In this document: positions 24,010-34,274 of the stretch, in pieces
Position numbering within the stretch: the first letter of the stretch is position 1
Layout: each line of letters opens with the position of its first letter
Assembly: GCF_014873855.1 (NCBI RefSeq)
Contig: NZ_JADBEL010000016.1
Span: 31,576-95,575 of the forward strand
Source of the DNA: Sporosarcina limicola
GTDB taxonomy: Bacteria; Bacillota; Bacilli; Bacillales_A; Planococcaceae
Direction of reading: 5' to 3'
DNA length: 64,000 bases
Program-made: the position numbers and the translations under genes
The notes under the pieces: model-generated
Databases searched by the model: none
What the model was told of the DNA's origin: nothing
The model's input: only the letters and a program-made list of their open reading frames with translations

Positions 24010-24528
24010 ATGAAAATATTGACGACACAAATCGGTGGACTTTTCCAACGGATTGCAACAAACAATGAAGAGTCGATTGAAGAAACAGCCCGTCTTCTAG
24101 CACAAGCGACCATCGGAGAAGGCCGTGTCATTTTTGCAGGATTTGATGAAATGGAAGCCGTCACTGTTACAGCACTTTGTAGCATAGAACCTTTTAGTGG
24201 GGGCATTCGCTACATGGAAGATATGGAAGTTGAAAAAGCTGACCGTGTCTGGCTACTCACACGCTCCTCAACGGATCCACGTGCACTCGGACTAGCGCGA
24301 TTACTTGCTGACCGATTCATCCCGTTTGCTGCACTCTCTGCAGATAAAACGAACGAAGCTAATGAACTTGCTAACCTTGCCTATACCTATATCCCGACTG
24401 CCCTTATAAAAGGGTTACTACCTGGCGATAATGGCGAACGCATTGTACAACCACACACAATGGCCGCTTTATTTGTGTACGAGGCTGTAAAGTTGGCGTA
24501 TGATGAAATGCTGTCTGATGAAAATTGA
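24010..24528 (+). CDS. ywjG: DUF2529 family protein YwjG
   Basis: Conserved Bacillales protein of unknown function with a SIS-like pattern. Plus strand, divergent from spo0F. Start ATG 24010 (MKILTTQIGGLF) preceded by AGAGGTGG gives 172 residues; the ATG 36 nt upstream has no binding site. Motifs GFDEMEAV and LPGDNGERIVQPHTM. In B. subtilis ywjG also sits between spo0F and pyrG. Confidence 0.88.
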   Translation: MKILTTQIGGLFQRIATNNEESIEETARLLAQATIGEGRVIFAGFDEMEAVTVTALCSIEPFSGGIRYMEDMEVEKADRVWLLTRSSTDPRALGLARLLADRFIPFAALSADKTNEANELANLAYTYIPTALIKGLLPGDNGERIVQPHTMAALFVYEAVKLAYDEMLSDEN

Positions 24529-24544
24529 GTGCTTTGGGAGTGGA

Positions 24545-24719
24545 ATTGGTCGCTTAATTTGAAGATTGGTCGTTTTGGGAGCGGAATTGGTCGCTTAATT
24601 TGAAGATTGGTCGCTTTGGGAGCGGGATTGGTCGTTTGATTTGAAGATTGGTCGCTTTGGGAGTGGAATTGGTCGCTTAATTTGAAGATTGGTCGCTTTG
24701 GGAGTGGAATTGGTCGCTT
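24545..24719. repeat. Array B: nine ATTGGTCG(C/T)TT units alternating 20/21 bp
   Basis: Cores start at 24545, 24565, 24586, 24606, 24627, 24647, 24668, 24688 and 24709, spacing 20-21-20-21-20-21-20-21. Two alternating spacers (AATTTGAAG and a TTGGGAG-type) create a 41-bp higher-order unit. It lies between the convergent ywjG and pyrG. Confidence 0.95.
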
Positions 24720-24781
24720 TTACAGTAAAATATTCCCGATTTAATGGATTGTGGCGAGTTCAAAAACTTATACTTATCCTT

Positions 24782-24830
24782 TGAAAAAAGCTACACAGAA
24801 ATGGAGAATTCCACTTTTGTGCAGCTTTTA
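24782..24830. terminator. Imperfect terminator hairpin between ywjG and pyrG
   Basis: AAAAAGCTACACAGAA pairs imperfectly with TTTTGTGCAGCTTTT around AGAATTCC, with A and T runs on both sides. It could end both convergent genes. Confidence 0.6.
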
Positions 24831-24836
24831 TACTAT

Positions 24837-24954
24837 CTATATAAGTTGAACGAAAGATCATCGGCCCATTTATACTTGAATAGTTGAAACAAACGCGTCA
24901 AACAAGCATATGTAGAATCAACAAAAGTGTAAAACTTAAATTCAACTTATATAG
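24837..24954. repeat. 118-bp MITE-like element, full copy
   Basis: Bounded by perfect 14-bp inverted repeats CTATATAAGTTGAA (24837–24850) and TTCAACTTATATAG (24941–24954). A second, internally deleted copy lies at 10551–10637. No coding capacity. It lies just beyond the pyrG stop codon. Confidence 0.8.
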
Positions 24955-24965
24955 TGCTTCTTTCT

Positions 24966-26609
<1,644 letters not shown>

Positions 26610-26611
26610 CT

Positions 26612-26653
26612 AAAAAGCGCCCCATCCGTAGTTATTGTCTACAGGGGGAGCGC
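26612..26653 (-). promoter_or_regulatory. pyrG leader attenuator
   Basis: Minus-strand hairpin with stems GCGCTCCCCCTGTAG and CTACGGATGGGGCGC followed by TTTTTAG. The transcript from the promoter at 26696–26724 would begin GGGCTCC. This matches B. subtilis pyrG, where low CTP causes extra G's to be added at the start; these pair with the C-rich 5' strand and block the terminator. Confidence 0.8.
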
Positions 26654-26688
26654 ATATGCACTGGTTCATGTGTCCTTTTTAAGGAGCC

Positions 26689-26724
26689 CAGTAAAATCTT
26701 ATAGTTTCAGACGGATGAAGTCAA
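26689..26724 (-). promoter_or_regulatory. pyrG promoter with GGGC start
   Basis: -35 TTGACT (26719–26724), 17-bp spacer, -10 TAAGAT (26696–26701), then six bases to a GGGCTCC start at 26689. It begins five bases beyond the rpoE stop codon. Confidence 0.75.
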
Positions 26725-26728
26725 GTAA

Positions 26729-27271
26729 TTATTCTTCGATTTCCTCTTCCTCTTCCTCATCCTCTTCATCTTCCATGTCTAAATCGGCATCATCCGGGAT
26801 GATTTCAAGCTCATCATCAGGATCGAGGAGATCCACTTCGATTTCGACGATTTCATCCTCTTCCTCTTCATCGTCATCGAGCAGCTCATCAAATTCTTCG
26901 TCAAACAGCTCGTCCTCTTCTTCATCGTCTTCGTCTTCGTCCTCTTCTTCCAGTACGGCTTTCTTCTTTTTCTTCTTGCGCACCTTCACAACAGGGGCTG
27001 TCTCAACTTCGATTTGATCAACTGGATACCATTCGCGGAGACCCCAACGGTTGTCATTGATGGCTAGGAATCTGCCATCGATGTTCATGTCCGTATAAAA
27101 CTGTTGCAGTCTTCCTTTCATCTCTTTTTCAGTTACGCCTGTGAGCTTACGGACTTCATCCATCAGCTGCTGTAATGTTAGTGGTTCTCGTTTTTCAGTT
27201 AAGATTGCAAAGACGATGTCAATCATCGACTCTTCCGACAGTTGTTCTTTTGTCATTTCTCGGATTTTCAA
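26729..27271 (-). CDS. rpoE: DNA-directed RNA polymerase delta subunit
   Basis: Firmicutes-specific RNA polymerase subunit that speeds recycling and raises sensitivity to initiating NTPs. 180 residues: folded N-terminal domain (about 1–90, with the winged-helix stretch LNIDGRFLAINDNRWGLREW written here in part as NRWGLREW) and a long tail made almost wholly of Asp and Glu after a KVRKKKKKK block. Start TTG 27271 after AAAGGACG. Same place upstream of pyrG as in B. subtilis. Confidence 0.94.
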   Translation of the reverse strand: MKIREMTKEQLSEESMIDIVFAILTEKREPLTLQQLMDEVRKLTGVTEKEMKGRLQQFYTDMNIDGRFLAINDNRWGLREWYPVDQIEVETAPVVKVRKKKKKKAVLEEEDEDEDDEEEDELFDEEFDELLDDDEEEEDEIVEIEVDLLDPDDELEIIPDDADLDMEDEEDEEEEEEIEE

Positions 27272-27310
27272 TTAACGCACGTCCTTTCTGTGAACAGAAG
27301 CATACTTACC

Positions 27311-27316
27311 ATTATA
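27311..27316 (-). promoter_or_regulatory. Probable -10 of the rpoE promoter
   Basis: Minus strand reads TTGTATATAATGG, a perfect TATAAT about 40 bp before the rpoE start. The -35 is weak. Confidence 0.45.
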
Positions 27317-27588
27317 TACAATGCAGTACGGAATATGCTACAAACTTATTTAATTCATTTGCCTACTAGTAGTGTTTGAAATTTGTATCTCTTACTTGCA
27401 AATGCTTTCTCGATGTTTAGACCTGTAATTTGCTAGTACATATGTCTTAACGCCAATCCTGATTAAGTTGTAAAATACTATCCAACAGATAATGGAATCG
27501 CTTGTCATTCGTGCAGTTCGAAGAGGGATTTGAGGAAATCAGGAAATTTGTAAGGTGGAAGCATAGGAATATGGAATAATTTGTTCAT
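27317..27588. other. Non-coding gap with nothing recognised
   Basis: No supported gene, terminator or repeat was seen. It is more AT-rich than its neighbours and separates the rpoE promoter from a small minus-strand gene. Decayed sequence is possible. Confidence 0.4.
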
Positions 27589-27726
27589 TTAAAGTGTTAG
27601 TCCGAGATTTGCAAGTTGTTGAATAGATGTAGCACCTGATTTGTTTCTCATAACAAAGTATCTGTTACCATTCTTGATTAACATTTTCATCTTTTTAGGG
27701 AAAAGTCCAGAAGGCTCCTGACTCAT
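27589..27726 (-). CDS. Small hypothetical protein, 45 aa
   Basis: Starts at ATG 27726 behind GAGGGATGTG and ends TAA at 27589. The peptide begins MSQEPSGLFPKKMK and contains IKNGNRYFVMRNKSG; it is basic and has no membrane segment. The good start signal and non-repetitive composition support a real gene. No family recognised. Confidence 0.45.
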   Translation of the reverse strand: MSQEPSGLFPKKMKMLIKNGNRYFVMRNKSGATSIQQLANLGLTL

Positions 27727-27946
27727 TATTCACATCCCTCTTTTATCATACACAGTTAAGTATCATCTGATAATCTTATTACAATGGTATACGGAAAACA
27801 CAAAGGTATCAAATGATACTTTTGTGTTTCGTCCATGCTTATTCATCTATGCTCACTTTTGTGTATGGGTCACTCGCAAAGTTATAATGCAATTCAGACA
27901 ATAATGCGAGATCATTTGTTTAGCTATAGTAATCCCGACAACACGT

Positions 27947-28108
27947 TCACCTTTTACTCTTTTTGAAATTCCGATATTCTTTTACGCAAATAAAGCCTAA
28001 ATAGATTCCAGCAAGTAAAAATGGAATTGCACCGAAACCGTCATTATAAAGAAATATAATAAGTGTTACTATAACAGCTATGATTAATAGATGGTGATAA
28101 AGTTTCAT
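27947..28108 (-). CDS. Small two-helix membrane protein, 53 aa
   Basis: ATG 28108 (MKLYHHLLIIAV) is preceded by AGAGGTG; the longer frame upstream lacks a site. Two hydrophobic helices, about 5–20 and 24–42, meet around NDGFGAIP, and a basic tail (KEYRNFKKSKR) suggests the positive-inside rule. Unknown function. It is isolated, with a repeat array upstream. Confidence 0.6.
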   Translation of the reverse strand: MKLYHHLLIIAVIVTLIIFLYNDGFGAIPFLLAGIYLGFICVKEYRNFKKSKR

Positions 28109-28220
28109 ACGGCACCTCTTTCTAATCGTTCCTTTTATTATACATAGGAATAACAATCAGCGACAATGGAAGACCGCAGAACCCGAAAAAATAACCGCAA
28201 ATAGTAAGGTTTGGGGTTTG

Positions 28221-28396
28221 TCACCGCCTTGAGGTGGGTTATCACCGTCTTGAGCTACTTTATCACCGCCTTGGGGTGGGTTATCACCGTCTTGAGCTAC
28301 TTTATCACCGCCTTGGGGTGGGTTATCACCGTCTTGAGCTACTTTATCACCGCCTTGGGGTGAGTTATCACCGTCTTGAGCTACTTTATCACCGCC
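28221..28396. repeat. Array C: nine TCACCG units at exactly 21 bp
   Basis: TCACCG occurs at 28221, 28242, 28263, 28284, 28305, 28326, 28347, 28368 and 28389. Two spacers alternate (TTGGGGTGGGT and TTGAGCTACTT types), making a 42-bp unit. Core sequence is unrelated to array A but the period is the same. Confidence 0.95.
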
Positions 28397-28643
28397 TAAA
28401 GATGACGATGCAAAACGTTTATCGACGGCATTCGACTCCGTGACGCTTTATAGCGAAAATCCAGATGAGCCGCCCAGACATTTACGGAAAAGTAAGTAGT
28501 GATGATGATTTGGAATAATAACGTTCTGTTTATTTGTTTTTATGAATTGTGCATAGGATGTTTCCCAATCGAGGTCACATTTTTCATTCAACACAGCTAC
28601 GACTGCTGCGTTGTGGGATGAAAACCTGGATGAAATGCCTATA

Positions 28644-28691
28644 TACAAAACGGATATGATGCTTTGGTTGGTAAATTTCTACTTTTGCCAT
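28644..28691 (-). pseudogene. Stub of a fused isobutyryl-CoA mutase gene (icmF-like)
   Basis: After an AAGGGGTG site, ATG 28691 starts MAKVEIYQPKHHIRFV, which closely resembles the N-terminus of IcmF (fused B12-dependent isobutyryl-CoA mutase). After residue 16 the similarity stops and the frame ends 19 codons later. IcmF commonly follows this acyl-CoA dehydrogenase–TetR pair in Bacillaceae (recalled). Most of the gene seems deleted. The 200 bp beyond it are unrecognised. Confidence 0.5.
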
Positions 28692-28725
28692 TTATAGAAC
28701 ACCCCTTTGCGTGAATGCATACCCT

Positions 28726-29352
28726 TTACAACGGTTCCCCTACCAGCCCTTTGATAAGCTGATCCGTTTGAATACGAATGTATTCTTCAATTGAATAATC
28801 ACGATTTAACGCCCATCTACGGAATGACCACATCTGTCCTTGTACAGCGATATGATGTGCAGCGATTCCGATTTCCCCTTCAGCGATACGTAATTCCCCT
28901 GATGCTACACAGGATTTCAGCAGTTTTTCAAACAAGGCCACCATTTTCATCTCTTTTTCCAAAACGTATTGCAATGCATCCTTCGGGAGTGCTTTTGACT
29001 CTTGATACATGACAAGAATTTCGTCAGACATATCATCTACCAACTGGAAGTATTGTTTGATGGCTACTTGTAGGCCTTCAATGGTTCCAAGCTGAATTTG
29101 CAGTAATGATAGTCGACCATGTACTTCGTCGTAGATGCTATCACAGACGAGATATAAGACATCTTCTTTTGTCCGAATATATTCGTAAAGCGTTCCGATA
29201 CTGAAGCCCGCCTCTTTCGCAATTTCACGGGTCGTTGTACGGTGAAACCCTTTTTCTATAAATAGTTTCACCGCACCACGAATGATCTGTTCACGCCTTT
29301 TTTCAATAAGCCCTTCATCTTTGACGGACGATTTTACTTCGCGTTTTGTCAA
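28726..29352 (-). CDS. TetR/AcrR-family transcriptional regulator
   Basis: 208 residues with an N-terminal helix-turn-helix (about 20–65: KLFIEKGFHRTTTREIAKEA, then GFSIGTLYEYIRTKEDVLY) and an alpha-helical ligand domain. Start TTG 29352 after GGGGGTG. Sixteen bases downstream of an acyl-CoA dehydrogenase, so probably the last gene of the fatty-acid operon and its own regulator. It does not look like B. subtilis FadR at the N-terminus; ligand is likely an acyl-CoA but this is inference. Confidence 0.85.
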   Translation of the reverse strand: MTKREVKSSVKDEGLIEKRREQIIRGAVKLFIEKGFHRTTTREIAKEAGFSIGTLYEYIRTKEDVLYLVCDSIYDEVHGRLSLLQIQLGTIEGLQVAIKQYFQLVDDMSDEILVMYQESKALPKDALQYVLEKEMKMVALFEKLLKSCVASGELRIAEGEIGIAAHHIAVQGQMWSFRRWALNRDYSIEEYIRIQTDQLIKGLVGEPL

Positions 29353-29368
29353 CCTGTTGCACCCCCAG

Positions 29369-30508
29369 TCATTTCGTTAACATTCGGGAGATAACAAGAC
29401 GTTGAATTTCTTGAGTACCTTCGTAAATTTGTGTGATTTTAGCATCACGCATGAAGCGCTCGACCGGATAATCTTTTGTATAGCCATAACCGCCGAATAT
29501 TTGAACAGCTTCTGTTGTTACTTTCATCGCTGAATCTCCAGCCATTAGTTTGGCCATTGCGGATGCTTTTCCATAGGGTAAGTTATTCGATTCAAGCCAA
29601 GCTGCTTGGTACGTCAACAATCTAGATGCTTCTGTTGCAGTTGCCATGTCCGCAAGTTTGAAGCCAACACCTTGATTGGCAGCGATTGGTTTACCGAACT
29701 GCACACGCTCTTTTGCGTAGTCGACAGATGCGTCAAGTGCACCTTGTGCGATGCCAACAGCTTGGGCAGCAATTCCGTTTCGACCACCGTCAAGTGTTTT
29801 CATGGCGATGATGAAACCTTGACCTTCTTCCCCGAGAAGATTTTCTTTTGGTACGCGGCAGTTGTCAAACATGATTTCTGTTGTTGGTGATGAACGAATG
29901 CCGAGTTTGCGTTCTTTCTTACCGACTGAGAAACCAGGATACTCTTTTTCAACGATAAACGCGCTTGTGCCTTTATGTTTTGACTCTGGATCTGTTACTG
30001 CGAAGACGATGTACGTATCGGCAATTCCGCCGTTTGTAATGAAAATCTTCGAACCGTTTAGAATGTAGTCATCGCCGTCAAGTTTTGCAGTTGTTTTCAT
30101 GCCGCCTGCGTCAGATCCGGAAGCTGGCTCCGTTAACCCGTAAGCGCCCATTTTTGTACCTTCCGCCATTGGACGAAGATATTTCTGCTTTTGTTCTTCG
30201 GTACCATATTTAAATACAGGCCAGCCAGCGAGTGAGGTATGTGCGGAAAGTGTTACGCCTGTTGATGCACAGACGCGTGATAATTCTTCTACTGCGATAA
30301 CGTATGCAAGATAGTCACTGCCGATGCCGCCGTACTCTTCCGGCCAAGGGATTCCTGTTAGGCCAAGTTCTGCCATTTTTTTGAAGATATCCATATCAAA
30401 GCGCTCTTCTTCGTCGCGTTCTGCCGCTGTTGGAGCGACCTCGTTTTCAGCGAAGTCGCGCACCATTTTACGAATCATTTCATGTTCTTCAGATAGTTTA
30501 AAGTCCAT
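29369..30508 (-). CDS. acdA: Acyl-CoA dehydrogenase (AcdA-like)
   Basis: FAD enzyme for the first step of beta-oxidation, passing electrons to ETF. 379 residues; catalytic Glu in [17 protein letters not shown] and substrate motifs [15 protein letters not shown] and [11 protein letters not shown]. Start ATG 30508 ([11 protein letters not shown]); the in-frame GTG at 30520 lies in the AAGGTGGGAAC site. Position downstream of rpoE parallels B. subtilis acdA. Chain-length preference cannot be told. Confidence 0.9.
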   Translation of the reverse strand: MDFKLSEEHEMIRKMVRDFAENEVAPTAAERDEEERFDMDIFKKMAELGLTGIPWPEEYGGIGSDYLAYVIAVEELSRVCASTGVTLSAHTSLAGWPVFKYGTEEQKQKYLRPMAEGTKMGAYGLTEPASGSDAGGMKTTAKLDGDDYILNGSKIFITNGGIADTYIVFAVTDPESKHKGTSAFIVEKEYPGFSVGKKERKLGIRSSPTTEIMFDNCRVPKENLLGEEGQGFIIAMKTLDGGRNGIAAQAVGIAQGALDASVDYAKERVQFGKPIAANQGVGFKLADMATATEASRLLTYQAAWLESNNLPYGKASAMAKLMAGDSAMKVTTEAVQIFGGYGYTKDYPVERFMRDAKITQIYEGTQEIQRLVISRMLTK

Positions 30509-30540
30509 TTTAGTTCCCACCTTTTTTTTAGTTCGATTTG

Positions 30541-30640
30541 TTCTAACGTCAACTTTCGAATTCTAACGCCAACTTTTCGATTCTAACGTCAACTTTTCGA
30601 TTCTAACGTCAACTTTTCGAAGTTCAACGCCAACTCCAGA
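30541..30640. repeat. Array D: TTCTAACGTCAACTTTTCGA tandem repeats at 20 bp
   Basis: TTCTAACG at 30541, 30561, 30581 and 30601, and a variant (TTCAACG) about 21 bp later. It fills the 146-bp space between two acyl-CoA dehydrogenase genes, so it is probably transcribed. Confidence 0.93.
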
Positions 30641-30653
30641 TTTAATCAGCCAG

Positions 30654-31790
30654 TTATTTTGTCAAATGTTTTGAAATAACGATACGTTGGATTTCGCTTG
30701 TTCCTTCGTAAATTTGGGTTACTTTGGCGTCGCGGAAATAGCGTTCGACTGGGTAGTCTTCCGTATAGCCGTAGCCACCGAATACTTGAACGGCTTCGAT
30801 TGCACAGTCCATCGCAGTTTGGGAGGCGAAAAGTTTGGCCATAGATGCTTCTTTTCCGCAAGAAAGGCCTTCTGACCGAAGTTGAGCGGCGCGGTAGACC
30901 AGTAATCTTGCTGCCTCGACTGCGGTTGCCATATCCGCAAGTTTGAAACCTATTCCTTGTTGAGCAGCAATTGGCTTGCCGAATTGGGTGCGTTCTTTCG
31001 CGTAATCCACAGCTGCTTCAAGTGCCGCTTCTGCGATGCCGAGCGATTGGGCGGCGATGCCGATTCGACCTACATCTAGGTTTGCCATCGCGATTTTGAA
31101 TCCTTCGCCTTCTTCGCCAAGTCGATTTTCTACAGGTACTTTCATCGCTTCGAATGTCAATTGAACTGTTCGCGAGCCATGAAGTCCCATTTTATCTTCG
31201 TCTTTACCGATGATAAGGCCGGGCGTGTCTTTATCGACAATAAATGCTGTAATGCCGTATGTCCCTTTGGCTGGCTCCGTCGATGCAAACACGATGTATA
31301 CATCCGCTTCCCCACCATTTGTGATAAAAACTTTTGAGCCGTTCAAAACGTAGTGATTCCCTTCTTTCACGGCGCGTGTTTTTAACGAACCCGCGTCTGA
31401 GCCTGCTGACGATTCCGTAAGACAGAAAGCACCGAGGTATTCGCCGCTTGCCATTTTCGGAAGGTAATGCGCTTTCTGTTGTTCATTCCCGAAATACATG
31501 ATCGGGTTCGTGCCAACAGATGTATGAACGGAGAGAATGACGCCAACAACGGCGCTCACTTTCGATAGTTCATGGATGGCGCTAATATAGGAAATGAAAT
31601 CCATGCCTGCGCCGCCGTATTCTTCGGGAACGGTAATTCCCATGAGGCCAAGTTTCCCCATCTTCTTCAAGACTTCACGTGGAAATTCGCCCGCTTCCAT
31701 TCGTGGGATGAACGGCTCGATTTCTGTCTTCGCAAAGTTTCGTACCATGTCACGTATCATCTGTTGTTCTTCGGTGAAATGTAAGTCCAT
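30654..31790 (-). CDS. Acyl-CoA dehydrogenase, second copy (MmgC-like)
   Basis: 378 residues, full length, with [27 protein letters not shown] and the catalytic Glu in [14 protein letters not shown]. Clearly paralogous to the gene at 29369 but well diverged. ATG 31790 follows AGGGG. 15 nt downstream of the hydroxyacyl-CoA dehydrogenase gene. Probably short or branched-chain substrates. Confidence 0.92.
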   Translation of the reverse strand: MDLHFTEEQQMIRDMVRNFAKTEIEPFIPRMEAGEFPREVLKKMGKLGLMGITVPEEYGGAGMDFISYISAIHELSKVSAVVGVILSVHTSVGTNPIMYFGNEQQKAHYLPKMASGEYLGAFCLTESSAGSDAGSLKTRAVKEGNHYVLNGSKVFITNGGEADVYIVFASTEPAKGTYGITAFIVDKDTPGLIIGKDEDKMGLHGSRTVQLTFEAMKVPVENRLGEEGEGFKIAMANLDVGRIGIAAQSLGIAEAALEAAVDYAKERTQFGKPIAAQQGIGFKLADMATAVEAARLLVYRAAQLRSEGLSCGKEASMAKLFASQTAMDCAIEAVQVFGGYGYTEDYPVERYFRDAKVTQIYEGTSEIQRIVISKHLTK

Positions 31791-31805
31791 TAAGTTCGTT
31801 CCCCT

Positions 31806-32657
31806 TTAGCTATATACGTAGAAACCGCGGCCTGACTTCTTCCCTAACCAACCGGCATTGACATATTTTCTGAGTAGTGGGCACGGACGATATTTTGAAT
31901 CGCCGAAGCCTTCGTGCAATGTTTCCATAATATACAAACATGTATCTAGACCAATGAAATCTGCTAGTTGAAGGGGTCCCATTGGATGGTTCATGCCCAA
32001 CTTCATCACGTCATCAATCGATTCCTTCGTTGCAACGCCTTCATAAAGCGTGTAAATTGCTTCGTTGATCATCGGCATAAGGATGCGGTTTGCTACAAAT
32101 CCTGGGAAGTCATTTACTTCGACGGGTACTTTTGCTAGCTTCTTAGTCATGTCTTCAACTGCTTTGTAAACTTCGTCGGTTGTCGCAAGTCCACGGATGA
32201 TTTCAACGAGTTTCATGACGGGTACTGGGTTCATGAAATGCATGCCGATTACTTTTTCTGGACGGTTCGTCGCAGCAGCAATTTCCGTGATTGAAAGTGA
32301 GGATGTATTGGATGCAAGGATGGCGGTTTCTTGTGCGATGCCATCTAGTTGTGTGAAAATCGATTTTTTGATTGCCATATTTTCGACTGCTGCTTCAATG
32401 ATGATATCGACGTCGGATGCATCTTGGAGATCGAGTGATTTTGTTATGCGGCCAAGCACCGCATTTTTTTCATCCTCCGTCATCCGTCCTTTTTCGACGT
32501 TACGCGATAGGTTTTTCGTGATAACCGCGAGTCCTTTTGCGTAGGATTCTTCTTTAATATCATTCAGTTTCACATCGAAGCCGGCTTGGGCGCATACTTG
32601 TGCGATGCCGCCGCCCATTTGTCCTGCTCCGATGACCATCACTTTTTTGATTTCCAT
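31806..32657 (-). CDS. mmgB: 3-hydroxybutyryl-CoA dehydrogenase (MmgB-like)
   Basis: NAD(P)-dependent oxidation of 3-hydroxyacyl-CoA. Rossmann motif [13 protein letters not shown] at the N-terminus, [26 protein letters not shown] around the catalytic His, and the helical C-terminal domain. Start ATG 32657 (MEIKKVMV) has GGAGG at proper spacing, unlike the ATG nine bases earlier. 283 residues. Confidence 0.92.
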   Translation of the reverse strand: MEIKKVMVIGAGQMGGGIAQVCAQAGFDVKLNDIKEESYAKGLAVITKNLSRNVEKGRMTEDEKNAVLGRITKSLDLQDASDVDIIIEAAVENMAIKKSIFTQLDGIAQETAILASNTSSLSITEIAAATNRPEKVIGMHFMNPVPVMKLVEIIRGLATTDEVYKAVEDMTKKLAKVPVEVNDFPGFVANRILMPMINEAIYTLYEGVATKESIDDVMKLGMNHPMGPLQLADFIGLDTCLYIMETLHEGFGDSKYRPCPLLRKYVNAGWLGKKSGRGFYVYS

Positions 32658-32709
32658 TAGGTTCATTCCTCCATCTTAGTGTGATTTATATCCTTCATTT
32701 CCAGGTTTT

Positions 32710-32803
32710 TATCTGTCGATTCCTGCGTTTTATCCATCAAATTCAAAGTTATATCCGTCACATTTAGCTTTATATCCGTCAAGTTCACAACTTTATCCAC
32801 AAA
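32710..32803. repeat. Array E: TATCCGTCA-type units at exactly 21 bp
   Basis: TATC of each unit lies at 32710, 32731, 32752, 32773 and 32794, 21 bp each. Units read like TTATATCCGTCA, with drift at the ends. It lies between the hydroxyacyl-CoA dehydrogenase and thiolase genes. The last unit contains TTATCCACA, a match to a DnaA box that I think is coincidental. Confidence 0.88.
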
Positions 32804-32897
32804 AAGTAACCTTTGAACTACGATTGGTTCCTCTTCATTTTAGTTGCTCAGGAAAATCTGTATCTACACTTATTTCAGCCAATCCAGTTAGTAAAGT

Positions 32898-34094
32898 TTA
32901 TTCAGATTTCGCTACATCTATCATGATTGCGTCGCCTTGTCCGCCACCTGAACAGATGGATGCGATGCCGATTCCGCCACCACGACGTTTTAGTTCGTAA
33001 GCAAGTGTTAGGATGATACGCGCTCCACTTGCGCCGATTGGGTGTCCGAGTGCGACTGCTCCACCGTTGACATTTACTTTTTCCATATCCAGTCCCGCGA
33101 TTTGCGAGCTTGCCAGAGCAACTGCAGCGAATGCTTCGTTGATTTCAAACAGGTCGATGTCTTCAAGCTTTTTGCCAGTCTTTTTCAGTAGTTCATTAAT
33201 GACAAGTCCCGGGGTTTGTGGGAAGTTTTCAGGTTCAATTGCCACTTCAGCATGGCCGATAATGGTTGCGAGTGGCGTTTTTCCTTCTCGTTGTGCACGC
33301 GCTTCATTCATTAACACAAGTGCGCAGGCTCCGTCGTTAACGCCTGGTGCGTTTCCAGCTGTAATCGTGCCATCTTTGCCGAATGCCGGTCGCAATTTCG
33401 CAAGGGATTCAAGAGATGTATCGCGGCGAGGAGCTTCGTCCGTATCGACATTCACGGGGTCACCTTTTCGCTGTGGAATTTCGACTGCCACAATTTCTTC
33501 AGCGAATAAACCTTGATCAATCGCTTGCAATGCACGTTCATGACTACGTAGTGACCATTCATCTTGTGCAACGCGAGTTAATGAAAAAGCATCGGCAATG
33601 CTGTTTCCATAGGTCCCCATGTGGACGCGATTCGGTGAGAATGAACATGTGAGCCCATCATAGATCATGCCATCGACAAGTTGCGCATCGCCCATTTTCA
33701 AGCCGAATCGCCCTTGTGGTAAATAATACGGCGCATTGGACATCGATTCCATTCCACCTGCGACGATGACTTCTTCGTCACCTAGACGGATAAGTTGGTC
33801 GCCGAGTGTGACGCTGCGCATGCCAGATGCACATACTTTGTTGATGGTTTCCGTTTTCACTGACCATGGAAGTCCTGCTTTCGTTGCCGCTTGTCTGGAC
33901 GGGATTTGTCCTTGACCTGCTTGTAAAACCGTCCCAATGATTACTTCGCCTACTTCATGTTGTTTTACATCTGCACGGCTCAATGCTTCTTTAATCGCAA
34001 TGCCGCCAAGATCACTTGCTGTCATGGATTGCAGTGCACCGCCTAATTTCGCGAAAGGGGTGCGCGCGCCATCGATAATAACTGTTCTGGTCAA
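32898..34094 (-). CDS. mmgA: Acetyl-CoA acetyltransferase (thiolase)
   Basis: Thiolytic cleavage or condensation of acyl-CoA in the beta-oxidation or acetoacetyl-CoA pathway. Nucleophile Cys in [22 protein letters not shown], and second Cys in CSGGGQGDA. Start chosen at TTG 34094 (then [13 protein letters not shown]) with GGAGG eight bases upstream; 398 residues. The in-frame ATG at 34133 adds 13 atypical residues. Confidence 0.92.
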   Translation of the reverse strand: MTRTVIIDGARTPFAKLGGALQSMTASDLGGIAIKEALSRADVKQHEVGEVIIGTVLQAGQGQIPSRQAATKAGLPWSVKTETINKVCASGMRSVTLGDQLIRLGDEEVIVAGGMESMSNAPYYLPQGRFGLKMGDAQLVDGMIYDGLTCSFSPNRVHMGTYGNSIADAFSLTRVAQDEWSLRSHERALQAIDQGLFAEEIVAVEIPQRKGDPVNVDTDEAPRRDTSLESLAKLRPAFGKDGTITAGNAPGVNDGACALVLMNEARAQREGKTPLATIIGHAEVAIEPENFPQTPGLVINELLKKTGKKLEDIDLFEINEAFAAVALASSQIAGLDMEKVNVNGGAVALGHPIGASGARIILTLAYELKRRGGGIGIASICSGGGQGDAIMIDVAKSE

Positions 34095-34134
34095 ACGTAT
34101 CGCCTCCAATAGAATTTTTGACAGCGTTTTCATT

Positions 34135-34148
34135 TTGAATTAATTCAA
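34135..34148. promoter_or_regulatory. Palindrome upstream of the thiolase gene
   Basis: TTGAATTAATTCAA is a perfect 14-bp palindrome 41 bp upstream of the thiolase TTG start. It may be an operator for the TetR regulator encoded at the end of the cluster. It resembles but does not match the FadR consensus. Confidence 0.35.
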
Positions 34149-34184
34149 GTGACTGAACGCTCGCTCGACATTGGTGTAAAGAAA

Positions 34185-34207
34185 AAGGGAGCGAATTCAC
34201 TCCCTTA
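34185..34207 (-). terminator. Terminator between fadF and the thiolase gene
   Basis: Stem AAGGGAG / CTCCCTT around TGAATTCG, followed by TTTCTTT on the minus strand. So fadF and the downstream genes are at least partly separate units. Confidence 0.8.
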
Positions 34208-34274
34208 ATCTCGTAAGTTATAGGTCTAACAATATACTTCAATTGTACGCCAACACGGATTTTTCCGCAATATG

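Noticed and set aside
28234..28443. 69-codon plus-strand frame over array C and similar frames over arrays A and G
   Set aside because: Repeat-derived frames without ribosome binding sites; array features explain them.
28726..29352. TetR regulator as FadR itself
   Set aside because: The N-terminal helix-turn-helix wording differs from B. subtilis FadR as I remember it; only a general TetR call is supported.
32793..32801. DnaA box TTATCCACA in array E
   Set aside because: A single site arising from drift of the TTATCCGTCA repeat; no cluster around it.
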